A stretch of DNA of 64,000 nucleotides from Candidatus Paceibacterota bacterium (GTDB taxonomy: Bacteria; Actinomycetota; Actinomycetes; Nanopelagicales; Nanopelagicaceae): contig DATKUL010000003.1 in NCBI GenBank assembly GCA_035530615.1, positions 372,001-436,000 on the forward strand. Direction: 5' to 3'. Below the pieces are notes generated by a model. It worked only from the letters and a program-made list of their open reading frames with translations. It searched no databases and was not told the origin of the DNA. Position 1 is the stretch's first letter, and every line of letters begins with the position of its first letter. Both the position numbers and the translations under genes were made by a program. Of the stretch, positions 32,940 to 41,266 are shown one piece after another.

Positions 32940-33860
32940 ATGACGAAATCGACGAAGCGGCTTCTCCTTGGTCTCGATCTTGGTGGAAGCTCGATCAAGA
33001 TTGCCGTTATCGCAGTTGGTGTAGATGGTAAACCAACGGTCCTGGCGCAAGAAAGCAGGGATACGCACCCCTCTAGGGCATTGTCCAAAGTCCTGGATGA
33101 CCTTCTTCTCATAACCAATGAATTTCGCGAGAAGTACGGCGCCTGCGATTCCATCGGCGTGGGACTACCAGGCATTCACGATGAAATCAGTGGAGTGACA
33201 TCACACTTGACAAATTTTTCCGCGGAATGGGAAGGGTCCCAATTTCGAAGTAAGTTAAGTAATCGACTGGGCCGACCGATAACCGTTGCAAACGACGGGC
33301 GTGCCTTTAGCCTGGCCGAGTCAGTGCTCGGCGCGGGCGCTGGATTCGAGACGGTTGTGTGTGTAGTTCTTGGTACTGGAATCGGTGGAGGCGTGGTGAT
33401 TGATGGAAAACTGTGGAAAGGGAGATCGAGCGTAGGTGAACTTGGGCATCAGAGTGTTCAATTTGACGGACCGCTCTGTGGATGTGGGAATCGAGGTTGT
33501 GTCGAGTTATTTGCCGGCGCAGCAGCGATTACAGAGGCGGGTGGAAGGGAAACCGTTCGCGAAGTTTTTGAGGCCGCAGCAAGTGGAGATGCCTTGGCAC
33601 AGGGCGCGGTTGATCAAGCGATTTCTGCGCTGGCAGCGGGTTTAGCCAATACGTATGTGATGCTGGCGCCTGACCTGATTGTCGTTGGGGGAGGCGTCGC
33701 CAAAGCTGGAGCTCAGCTACTTGATCCGCTTACCGCGCAAATTCGTGAGCGCGCCAATTTGGTTTCGTCTGCGCAAATTCGAGTTGTTCCAGCAGAATTA
33801 GGTTATTTTGCAGGTGCGATTGGCGCGGCATTAATGGGGGCTGAGCAGTTCGCGCTCTAG
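32940..33860 (+). CDS. ROK family sugar kinase (glucokinase-like)
   Basis: The 306-residue protein has the ASKHA phosphate-1 motif GLDLGGSSIKIAV, GVGLPGIHD, the ANDGRAFSLAES and GTGIGGGVVIDGKLW segments, ELGHQS, and the ROK zinc motif CGCGNRGCVE. It would phosphorylate glucose or a related hexose with ATP. It lies 3.9 kb from an alpha-glucoside operon that would deliver free glucose, but is not in that operon. No DNA-binding domain is present, so it is a kinase rather than a ROK repressor. No clear ribosome site precedes the ATG. Confidence 0.9.
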   Translation: MTKSTKRLLLGLDLGGSSIKIAVIAVGVDGKPTVLAQESRDTHPSRALSKVLDDLLLITNEFREKYGACDSIGVGLPGIHDEISGVTSHLTNFSAEWEGSQFRSKLSNRLGRPITVANDGRAFSLAESVLGAGAGFETVVCVVLGTGIGGGVVIDGKLWKGRSSVGELGHQSVQFDGPLCGCGNRGCVELFAGAAAITEAGGRETVREVFEAAASGDALAQGAVDQAISALAAGLANTYVMLAPDLIVVGGGVAKAGAQLLDPLTAQIRERANLVSSAQIRVVPAELGYFAGAIGAALMGAEQFAL

Positions 33861-33932
33861 CGTCCCCGCAGGAGATAATCGATGTGAGGTATTAAGGTTC
33901 TGACTGACCAATATTGATTTTAGGAGGATTCT

Positions 33933-34352
33933 GTGGCAACAACACGCAAAGCATCAGCGGTATGGAATGGAACGCTTTTAGAAGGTCAAGGCGTAGTGAG
34001 CCTGGATTCTTCTAACATTGGAAAGTTTCCCGTCTCGTGGCCAGCACGAAGTGCCGAGCCAAATGGCGTCACGAGCCCTGAAGAACTTATTGCCGCTGCA
34101 CATTCCACATGTTTTTCGATGGCCCTCTCCAATGCATTGGCTAAAGCAGGAACTCCAGCCGTGGAACTGCGTACTTCAGCCGAAGTTGATTTTCAACCTG
34201 GCGTTGGCATTACAGAAATTCGCCTCCATGTAAGTGGAGATGTGCCTGGTCTTGATGCTGCGGGATTTGCAGCCGCAGCCCAGGGAGCAAAAGAAGGATG
34301 TCCGGTGAGCAAGGCACTGAGCGCGGTACCGATCACACTTACGGTTGGCTAA
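33933..34352 (+). CDS. osmC: OsmC family peroxiredoxin
   Basis: OsmC reduces organic hydroperoxides through two Cys residues. Both are visible: AAAHSTCFSMALSNALAKAG (about residue 60) and AKEGCPVSKAL (about residue 124). Length 139 residues. A near-perfect ribosome site AGGAGG precedes the GTG start by 5 bases. The following cysteine hydrolase gene begins 59 bases after the stop and may be co-transcribed. Confidence 0.93.
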   Translation: MATTRKASAVWNGTLLEGQGVVSLDSSNIGKFPVSWPARSAEPNGVTSPEELIAAAHSTCFSMALSNALAKAGTPAVELRTSAEVDFQPGVGITEIRLHVSGDVPGLDAAGFAAAAQGAKEGCPVSKALSAVPITLTVG

Positions 34353-34411
34353 TTTCGAACTGTCGGGGCAGGGTCAGAATATGCTTTGAGTCGAAAGTAA
34401 GAGGTGAAGAG

Positions 34412-34963
34412 ATGAGCAAATTTCCAGACCGTAGTGGCGCAGCGCTTCTTGTCATCGATGTACAAAATAATGTTGTTAAAGACGCGTGGCATCGAGATGA
34501 AATCGTGAAGAACATAAACACAGCAGTCGAGAAAGCCCGTGCTGGAAATACAAAAGTAATCTGGATTCAGCACTCCTCTAAGGATCTTCCCGTCGGAAGC
34601 GAAGGATGGGAATTTGTTCCAGAATTGAAGCCTCTCGATTCAGAACCCATGGTTCGCAAGATTTACCGAAGTTCATTTGAAGATACCGAATTGGAATCCC
34701 TGCTAAAAGAAATGGGAGTGTGTCGTCTCTTCATCACTGGAGCTCAGACAAATAACTGCGTCCGCCATACGACTCACGCTGCCCTTGAGCGTGGGTATGA
34801 CGTAACTCTTATTAAGGATGCTCACACAACGTCTGACGTTAAGTGGAAGACATTCGATGTTCACGCCGCCGACATTATTGACGATCTCAATCTTTCTTTC
34901 TGGGACTACAAATTGCCGGGGCGCTCGGCGAACACCGCATCAACATCGGAAGTGGTTCTTTAG
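34412..34963 (+). CDS. Isochorismatase-like cysteine hydrolase
   Basis: A 183-residue alpha/beta hydrolase of the isochorismatase superfamily. The catalytic Asp is in ALLVIDVQNNVV and the nucleophilic Cys in ITGAQTNNCVRHTTHAALERG; a Lys in the middle (PMVRKIYRSSF) is placed like the third residue. The family includes nicotinamidases and carbamoylases; the acceptor is not identifiable. The frame opens earlier at 34298, but GAGGTGAAG stands just ahead of ATG 34412, giving the family start. Confidence 0.9.
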   Translation: MSKFPDRSGAALLVIDVQNNVVKDAWHRDEIVKNINTAVEKARAGNTKVIWIQHSSKDLPVGSEGWEFVPELKPLDSEPMVRKIYRSSFEDTELESLLKEMGVCRLFITGAQTNNCVRHTTHAALERGYDVTLIKDAHTTSDVKWKTFDVHAADIIDDLNLSFWDYKLPGRSANTASTSEVVL

Positions 34964-35037
34964 GAGTTGCGCCGAATGGTTCCTTGACTGCTCGGAATAT
35001 CCTGACCGCTCGGAATATATGGAGGGAGGATCGCTAG

Positions 35038-35703
35038 GTGCTTAAAATTTCCAACTTCAGGCAGCGTGTAGTTCTCGTTTCGGTATTCGCATTTGCAATG
35101 GCTTATTTTGAATCGGCAGCTGTTGTGTATCTACAACGTGCACTAGATATGACACCTCAAAGCATCTTCCCTTTGCGCGATCAAAATTCTCTTGGTGGTC
35201 TGGGAGGTGTTGAAATCGGTCGTGAGGCTGCAACCCTGGTGATGCTTGCAACGGTTGGTTGGATAACCGGAAAGCGCGGTCTAGAACGCTTGGCGTGGAC
35301 AGCCGTGGCATTCGGCGTTTGGGATATCGGTTATTACTTCTGGCTCTGGATCTTCATCGGATGGCCAACAAGTCTGGATACTTTTGATTTACTTTTCTTG
35401 CTCCCGGTACCTTGGGTCGGACCCGTCTGGGCTCCTATGGTGGTCAGTTTGGCACTGATCACCTTTGGCTTGATCGTTGCGAAGAGGATGAGAAGTAATG
35501 AAATCGTCATCGCTAAACCCAGAGATCTTGCCCTCCTTATTGGAGGCGGGCTTGTGGTCATGTTAAGTTTTACGATTGATGCGGCGGACACATTGCATGG
35601 TGCGATTCCAACGACTTTTGCTTGGCCAATTTTTATTGCGGGGATCTCTTTGGCGCTAGCAGGGATCTTGCCGTTGTGTAAGACGTCGTCAAAAGAACTT
35701 TGA
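35038..35703 (+). CDS. Six-helix membrane protein, unknown function
   Basis: A 221-residue integral membrane protein with about six helices. Notable segments: AYFESAAVVYLQRALD in the first helix-loop, EIGREAATLVMLATVGWI, and FGVWDIGYYFWLWIFIGWPTSLDTFDLLFLLPVPWVGP, rich in aromatic residues. GGAGG lies about 10 bases ahead of the GTG start. Charged residues in helix 1 and EIGREA are conserved-looking, but I do not recognise the family. Convergent with the lacI-type regulator. Confidence 0.7.
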   Translation: MLKISNFRQRVVLVSVFAFAMAYFESAAVVYLQRALDMTPQSIFPLRDQNSLGGLGGVEIGREAATLVMLATVGWITGKRGLERLAWTAVAFGVWDIGYYFWLWIFIGWPTSLDTFDLLFLLPVPWVGPVWAPMVVSLALITFGLIVAKRMRSNEIVIAKPRDLALLIGGGLVVMLSFTIDAADTLHGAIPTTFAWPIFIAGISLALAGILPLCKTSSKEL

Positions 35704-35741
35704 TTTAAGAATTTCGGCTCGATCTTTTTTGGTTCTGCCTC

Positions 35742-36755
35742 TCACCTTTTCTCTCTTGCTTTACCTGTGCTATTGCGCGCAATGAGCGTTGGTCTGAAGG
35801 CGATATCGGGAGTCGACGTAGTGGAATTCTGAACTGATTCCTCTGCATTGAGCCATCCAGCGACGTAGTCAGAAATCGCATCGATGGGTTGTGCAACGGT
35901 TGAGAGTGAAGGGAATACCCAACGCCCCATTTCGATTCCATCCGAACCGAGAATTGATACATCATCGGGAACTGAAACCCCCATTGATTGACAGTAATTC
36001 ATGGCTCCGATGGCGGTTAGATCGCTTGCGCAGATGAGAGCGGTTATATCGGGATGCGATTCAAGCAATTTGCGCGCACCGATTACTCCACCTTCAACTC
36101 CCCAGTCGCTGTGGATGGGATGAATGACGGCATTGGGAACTCCCGCAATCATTTCCTTTATTCCAGATAGGCGAAGGTGGGATCGGCTTGAAGTTGTTTC
36201 AACGCCAGTTATAAAACCTATTGAGCGATGACCAAGTTCGAGAATATGTTGCGCAGAAATTCTGCCGGCGGCCCACTCGTCATCTCCGATGGCAGGTGCA
36301 GCGAGATCATTGGGCGCGCCGTTCACAAAAAGCAATCGAGCGCCGTGTTCGAGCAACGCTTGATAATGCGGTAAATGTTCCGCGGTATTTGCTGCGACGG
36401 AAGAAACGAAAATCAGGTTTGTGATTTGACGGGTGTAGAACCCTTGAGCATGCTCTCGCTCTGCACTTGCCAAGTCGCCTGTAGTGCAGAGGACAATTGC
36501 CCATCCGGCGTCTCGAGCCTTCATCTCTATTGCCTGAGTTATTTGGGTAAAAATTGGGTTCAAAATATCTGGCACGAAGAGACCAGCAAGTTTCTCGGGC
36601 TGCGATGGCACCGGAATGGAGAAGAGCAACTCCTTCATGGCTCTCTCAACTCGCTCGCGTGTCTTCGGACTCACGATTTCTGAGTTATTGAGGACGCGGG
36701 AGGCGGTAGCTACGCTCACGCCAGCGTGGGCTGCTACATCTCTCAAGCTTGCCAT
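35742..36755 (-). CDS. LacI family transcriptional regulator of the alpha-glucoside operon
   Basis: A 337-residue repressor: helix-turn-helix SLRDVAAHAGVSVATASRVLNN at residues 3-24 followed by the hinge helix, then a periplasmic-binding-like effector domain (LAGLFVPDILNPIFTQITQAI to the end). It is divergent from the sugar-binding protein gene, and two ATGTTTCA boxes 20 bp apart lie between them. TACATT is 6 bases before its ATG, next to one of the boxes, so it probably represses itself as well as the operon until the sugar binds. Confidence 0.93.
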   Translation of the reverse strand: MASLRDVAAHAGVSVATASRVLNNSEIVSPKTRERVERAMKELLFSIPVPSQPEKLAGLFVPDILNPIFTQITQAIEMKARDAGWAIVLCTTGDLASAEREHAQGFYTRQITNLIFVSSVAANTAEHLPHYQALLEHGARLLFVNGAPNDLAAPAIGDDEWAAGRISAQHILELGHRSIGFITGVETTSSRSHLRLSGIKEMIAGVPNAVIHPIHSDWGVEGGVIGARKLLESHPDITALICASDLTAIGAMNYCQSMGVSVPDDVSILGSDGIEMGRWVFPSLSTVAQPIDAISDYVAGWLNAEESVQNSTTSTPDIAFRPTLIARNSTGKAREKR

Positions 36756-36761
36756 GGCGAA

Positions 36762-36811
36762 AATGTATCATGTTTCAGACTCTTGACATATGTTTCATAC
36801 GGGCTTACTTT
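36762..36811. promoter_or_regulatory. Divergent promoters with two LacI-type operator boxes
   Basis: Rightward promoter: TTGACA (36783-36788), 17 bases, TACTTT (36806-36811). The spacer contains TATG-ttt-CATA (36789-36799), an inverted repeat. Leftward: TACATT (36762-36767 on the minus strand), 6 bases before the repressor ATG. ATGTTTCA occurs at 36770-36777 and 36790-36797, starts 20 bp apart, so two dimers would bind the same face of the helix and block both promoters. Confidence 0.75.
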
Positions 36812-36849
36812 TCCACCACTAGCAAATCCACCTTCAAGAAGGGAAGCCC

Positions 36850-38130
36850 GTGGTGAAACGAACTCATCGCAGCCTCGCCTCGATCCTAAGCTTGGCCGTT
36901 CTCGCTACGGTCTCCCTAGGCACTGGGTCAGCGATCGCCGCAAGTAAGGCAACAAAGCCAGTAACAATTCAATTCTGGAACTACTGGGATGGCGGAAACG
37001 GACAAGCACTGAGCAAGCTTGTCGCTGAATTCAACAAGAAGAACCCAGGGGTCATCGTTAAGCCAGTGACATTCCCTTGGGGTGATTTACTTCCCAAGCT
37101 CCAAGCATCTATCGCAAGCGGAACAACCCCTGCCCTTGCTGCAACGGATATCGCATGGATGGCCAACATGAATCGATCAGGCAAGTTGGTTGATTTGGGT
37201 GCTGCACTCGGTGGCATTAAGAAAGCAACGAATGGCATCTACCCGCAATTGCTCACCTACGGTCTATACAAAGGCAAATTGCAATCATTGCCGGCTAGCA
37301 CAAACAATCTTTCGCTCTTCTACAACAAGGACCTGTTCCGCAAGGCTGGTCTAAATCCCAATAAGCCACCGAAGACATGGTCTGAAATGCGCGCGGCCGC
37401 GATCGCAATCAGCAATCTTGGCAACGGTATCCAAGGGATGGAAATCTATGTACAGCCAGGTGAAGGACTTACCTGGCAGTTCCAGCCATACCTTTGGCAA
37501 TCTGGTGCCGGTTTCTTGAATAAAGCGAACACGGCACCCACATTCAATTCGGCAGCTGGAAGATCAGCCCTCCAATTCCTTGTAGATCTCATCAATGTTG
37601 ACCACGCAGCAACTGCTGGTCAATGGGGCGCCTTCGATAAGGGTCAGGCTGGCATGAGAATCGACGGCTCTTGGATGGTTGGCGGATACCGTGAAAACGC
37701 TCCATTCGAATTCGGAACTGCGATGTTGCCGATTCCAGATGGTGGCGTACATGCAACCAATATGGGCGGCGAGCAAATTATGGCCTTCAAGGGCAAGGCG
37801 GCTTCCCAATCCGCAGCCGTGAAGTTCATTCGTTGGTTCACCAGTGCCCCTATCCAAGCTCGCTGGGATGTTGCGACAAACTTCATGCCAATCAGCGACG
37901 CTGTCGCCAATAGCAAAGTGATTTTGAAGCACATTGCCGATGAGCCTGCTCTCAAGGCTTTTATCAACCAGCAGAAATACGCCAAGGCACGTCCTGCTAT
38001 CGCCACCTACCCGGCCGTATCAGATGCCTTCTCAAAGGCACTTGAGCCTGCGTTCTATGGGACGGTAAGCGTGGCCGAGGCTATGGCCAATGCCGATGCT
38101 GCAGTACGCAAAGCACTGAAAAGTAATTAA
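36850..38130 (+). CDS. ABC transporter sugar-binding protein
   Basis: The 426-residue exported lipid-free or secreted binding protein has a signal peptide (LASILSLAVLATVSLGTGSA, cleavage about residue 35) and the family-1 solute-binding fold: TIQFWNYWDGGNGQALSKLV, NLSLFYNKDLFRKAGLNPNKPP, GKAGMRI-like GQAGMRIDGSWM and FIRWFTSAP. It would capture an oligosaccharide for the two permeases downstream. No lipobox Cys is seen after the signal peptide, which is unusual for a monoderm binding protein. GAAGGGAAG precedes the GTG pair; 36850 or 36853 may be used. A terminator-like hairpin separates it from the permeases. Confidence 0.93.
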   Translation: MVKRTHRSLASILSLAVLATVSLGTGSAIAASKATKPVTIQFWNYWDGGNGQALSKLVAEFNKKNPGVIVKPVTFPWGDLLPKLQASIASGTTPALAATDIAWMANMNRSGKLVDLGAALGGIKKATNGIYPQLLTYGLYKGKLQSLPASTNNLSLFYNKDLFRKAGLNPNKPPKTWSEMRAAAIAISNLGNGIQGMEIYVQPGEGLTWQFQPYLWQSGAGFLNKANTAPTFNSAAGRSALQFLVDLINVDHAATAGQWGAFDKGQAGMRIDGSWMVGGYRENAPFEFGTAMLPIPDGGVHATNMGGEQIMAFKGKAASQSAAVKFIRWFTSAPIQARWDVATNFMPISDAVANSKVILKHIADEPALKAFINQQKYAKARPAIATYPAVSDAFSKALEPAFYGTVSVAEAMANADAAVRKALKSN

Positions 38131-38137
38131 GTAAAAA

Positions 38138-38183
38138 TAGAACTGCCCTGGGCATAATGAGGTCTGGGGCAGTTCTATTCTTT
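38138..38183 (+). terminator. Intrinsic terminator / attenuator between binding protein and permeases
   Basis: TAGAACTGCCC (38138-38148) pairs with GGGCAGTTCTA (38167-38177) over 11 bp, followed by ttctttt. No separate promoter is obvious in the 40 bases before the permease, so it likely lets only part of transcription pass, giving more binding protein than permease. Confidence 0.75.
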
Positions 38184-38220
38184 TGTAACAATCCACTCTG
38201 ACCTTATTAGGGAGTTGAAA

Positions 38221-39087
38221 ATGCAGACTCGCCAGACGAGAACTGCTTATCTCCTAATTGCGCCAGCCCTCCTGCTCTTTGTCGTATTTACCGCGTACCC
38301 CTTCATCTGGAGTGCTCAAATCAGTTTGACGAGTTGGGATGGTCTAAACGCAGTCAAAAAATTCGTTGGATTCCAAAACTACATTCAACTTTTCCAGGAT
38401 GCGGAGTTCAGGCAATCCATTTCTGTCACAACCATCTACACAATCTCTGTCACTCTCATAAGTACGGTCCTTGGCTTTGTAATTGCGTTGATGTTGCAAC
38501 GAAGAAGGAGATCATCAGCTATCTATCGGACTATTTTCTTCTCACCCGTTGTGACAGCCACGGTCGCTGCTGCCGTTGTGTGGCAACTCCTTTTTGACCC
38601 CTATGTTGGTGTCATCGACATCGGTCTAAGGGCGCTTCACCTCCCGGCGCCAAATTGGCTCAGTGACACTAACTGGGCTTTACCAGCGGTGATAATTGTT
38701 GGAATATGGAAGAGGCTCGGTTTCGCAGTAATTGTTTACGCGGCAGGGATGAGCAGTCTTCCGGTCTCGTGTTTTGAAGCAGCAGATCTTGATGGTGTCT
38801 CCGGATGGCAGAAGATTCGCTACATGACCATTCCTCTGATGCGACCAGTTACGACCTTGGTACTTATCACGGGCTTTATCGACGCAATTCAAGTATTTGA
38901 CCACATCTTTTTACTTACTTCGGGCGGTCCAATGGGATCGACAAATGTTATGTCGCTATTTTTGTATAACCAAGGTTTCAGAATCTTCCATCTGGGCTAC
39001 GCATCGGCAATCGGATGGACTCTCTTTACGGTGATTCTTGGCCTCACCGTCTTGCAGTGGCAATTGAGACGTAGGGGCGAGTCGTGA
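38221..39087 (+). CDS. ABC sugar transporter permease (MalF type)
   Basis: The 288-residue permease has six helices and the coupling loop EAADLDGVSGWQKIRYMTIPLMRP (EAA motif), where the ATPase docks. AGGGAG lies 6 bases before ATG 38221; an in-frame TTG at 38215 is less likely. It overlaps the second permease gene by 4 bases. No ATPase gene follows, which in Actinobacteria often means a shared MsiK-type ATPase. Confidence 0.94.
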   Translation: MQTRQTRTAYLLIAPALLLFVVFTAYPFIWSAQISLTSWDGLNAVKKFVGFQNYIQLFQDAEFRQSISVTTIYTISVTLISTVLGFVIALMLQRRRRSSAIYRTIFFSPVVTATVAAAVVWQLLFDPYVGVIDIGLRALHLPAPNWLSDTNWALPAVIIVGIWKRLGFAVIVYAAGMSSLPVSCFEAADLDGVSGWQKIRYMTIPLMRPVTTLVLITGFIDAIQVFDHIFLLTSGGPMGSTNVMSLFLYNQGFRIFHLGYASAIGWTLFTVILGLTVLQWQLRRRGES

Positions 39088-39911
39088 GATCTACGAAGAC
39101 GCTGTTGATCAAGGTCGCAGATCACATGACTCTCATTGTGATCTCTAGCATCGTGATTCTGCCATTTCTTTGGATGATTACAACATCGCTGAAGCCACCT
39201 AAATTGGCCTTTAGTTCGCCATATTTGATTCCCACTCATTTCTATTGGCAGAACTTTGTTAACGCATGGCAAGAAGCACCCTTTGCTCGCTACTACCTCA
39301 ATTCCATAATTGTTGCTGTTTGCGTCACGTTCGGCCAAGTATTTACGAGTGCCTTAGCGGCGTACGCTTTCGATAGATTTGAATTTCCATTTAAACGAAC
39401 TTTGTGGTTTACCTTGCTGGCATCAATGATGGTTCCGCTGCCATTGCTTGTCATTCCTTCATTCCAGATAATTCAGAATTTGCATTGGGCAGATAATTTG
39501 GCTGCGCTGATCATTCCTCGATGCTGGTCGGCTTTTGGAATACTTCTGCTTCGTCAGTTCATACATTCGATTCCGCGCGACTTTGATGACGCGGCAAGGA
39601 TGGATGGAGCAAACACATTGAGAGTCATATGGAGTGTGATCCTGCCAATAGCGCGCCCCGCAGTCGCCACATTGGCTTTGTTTGCCTTCCTTTTCGCTTG
39701 GAACGATTTCCTCTGGCCCCTGATTGTTCTAAATACCCCTGAGCACTTCACGGTGCCGCTGGGAATCGCCAATTTTTCAGGAAAATACGGAACACGGTGG
39801 ACGTTATTGATGGCGGCCACGGTGTCAGCGACAATCCCCGCCGTGATTGCGTTCTTGGCGATGCAGAAATCCCTTATTAGAGGTTTAGCGTCGGGAGGAG
39901 TCAACGAATGA
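39084..39911 (+). CDS. ABC sugar transporter permease (MalG type)
   Basis: The 275-residue permease has six helices, the EAA loop DDAARMDGANTLRVIWSVILPIARP, and the family N-terminal VILPFLWMITTSLKPP. The GTG start overlaps the upstream stop (GTGA), and the 3' end overlaps the first GH13 gene (ATGA), so translation is coupled through the operon. Confidence 0.94.
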   Translation: MRSTKTLLIKVADHMTLIVISSIVILPFLWMITTSLKPPKLAFSSPYLIPTHFYWQNFVNAWQEAPFARYYLNSIIVAVCVTFGQVFTSALAAYAFDRFEFPFKRTLWFTLLASMMVPLPLLVIPSFQIIQNLHWADNLAALIIPRCWSAFGILLLRQFIHSIPRDFDDAARMDGANTLRVIWSVILPIARPAVATLALFAFLFAWNDFLWPLIVLNTPEHFTVPLGIANFSGKYGTRWTLLMAATVSATIPAVIAFLAMQKSLIRGLASGGVNE

Positions 39912-41266
39912 GCCAGGAGATTGTGCCGTCAGCGAATCCAGATCGGCTGGACTGGTTCCGTAAAGGAACCCTCTACCAAATTTTTCCGGATCGCTTTGCC
40001 CGAGTTGAAGAAGACGCTTCCAGCTCATCCACTCTCGTGCCTTGGGATAGTGCGCCAACGAGAGAAAACTTCTTCGGCGGCAATCTTGCAGGAATCTCGT
40101 CAAAGCTTCCGTATCTTCAGCGGATTGGAATCGCAAATCTATACTTGAATCCAATTTTCTCTTCTCCCTCAAACCATCGCTACGACACGCAAAGTTACTT
40201 TCAAATTGATCCACTTCTGGGGGATGAGAGAAGTTTGGCCAAACTGGTTCTGTCAGCAAATGACTCTCAGGTAGGGATTCTGCTGGATGGAGTCTTCAAT
40301 CATGTCGGGGATCAATTCCACAGTTTTACGCGTGCACTCAATGGCGTGACGGAAGATCGCGAGCTCTTCACGTTTATATCGAATTCATCTGAGTATCAAA
40401 CCTGTGGGGGAGCTGACTTTCTCCCCAAACTTAATCACGGTAATCCACAAGTACTAGAAATGATTTCCCAAGTCATGTCTTATTGGGATCAATTCGGAAT
40501 TAGTGGTTGGCGCCTCGATGTGCCCTGGAAGGTCTCGCCCGAATTTTGGCAACAACTGCGACTTTCAACGAGAGATCTCATCTCTTCGCAGTTATGGCTG
40601 GCTGAGGCTTGGCAACAGTGGGGGTTCGCCTCTGAATTTGAGTCCGTGACCAATTATTTTGCCCGTACACGTCTTCTCGATTTCGTTGTGCGTCACGATG
40701 CGGATGCAGAGGATCTTGCTGTCGATATAGAGCTTTGGTGCCGCCTTCGCTCTGATCCATCGCTGATTACCAATTTTGTCGGGAGTCATGACACATCACG
40801 ACTGATAAATGAATGTCGGGGCTCGCACCGAGATGCCTTGATAGTACTGATTCTCAACCAATTCTTACCTGGCGTTCCTGCTCTCTACTACGGTGATGAA
40901 ATAGCCCTTGAAGGTGGCAATGATCCTGACTGCCGCCGCACCTTTCCTCAGAAGTTTACGAGTCAGCAAGATCGCTTCTTGGCAACACTTGAGCCGATTC
41001 TGGCATTGCGTAGAGAACATCGGTGCTTGAGCCATGGCAATTTCTCCATCGTGGAAAGTATAAATCGAACAATTGTCATCAAGCGTGAGTATGAAGATTG
41101 TGAGTTTACTATCGTCGTCAATTCCGGCGATCGAGCACAACTTGTTTCTACCAACCTGTTCGGAAATTTCCAATCGATCGTCGGTGAACAGGTGAGTGGA
41201 AACTCCGTGCCGGGCCATTCACTTCTTATTGAAGGAGGAACGAAATGCTCGTGCCCGAAACGATAA
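39908..41266 (+). CDS. GH13 alpha-glycosidase, neopullulanase/cyclomaltodextrinase-like
   Basis: The 452-residue enzyme has a GH13 (beta/alpha)8 barrel. Conserved regions: DGVFNHVG, nucleophile Asp in GWRLDVPWK (about residue 202), acid/base Glu in LAEAWQQWG (about 233), and the third Asp in VGSHDTSRL (about 294). It lacks a signal peptide and so acts in the cytoplasm on imported alpha-1,4/1,6 glucosides. The entry YQIFPDRFARV is typical of cyclomaltodextrinase and neopullulanase groups, but this protein lacks their N-terminal domain. It overlaps both neighbours. Confidence 0.9.
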   Translation: MSQEIVPSANPDRLDWFRKGTLYQIFPDRFARVEEDASSSSTLVPWDSAPTRENFFGGNLAGISSKLPYLQRIGIANLYLNPIFSSPSNHRYDTQSYFQIDPLLGDERSLAKLVLSANDSQVGILLDGVFNHVGDQFHSFTRALNGVTEDRELFTFISNSSEYQTCGGADFLPKLNHGNPQVLEMISQVMSYWDQFGISGWRLDVPWKVSPEFWQQLRLSTRDLISSQLWLAEAWQQWGFASEFESVTNYFARTRLLDFVVRHDADAEDLAVDIELWCRLRSDPSLITNFVGSHDTSRLINECRGSHRDALIVLILNQFLPGVPALYYGDEIALEGGNDPDCRRTFPQKFTSQQDRFLATLEPILALRREHRCLSHGNFSIVESINRTIVIKREYEDCEFTIVVNSGDRAQLVSTNLFGNFQSIVGEQVSGNSVPGHSLLIEGGTKCSCPKR

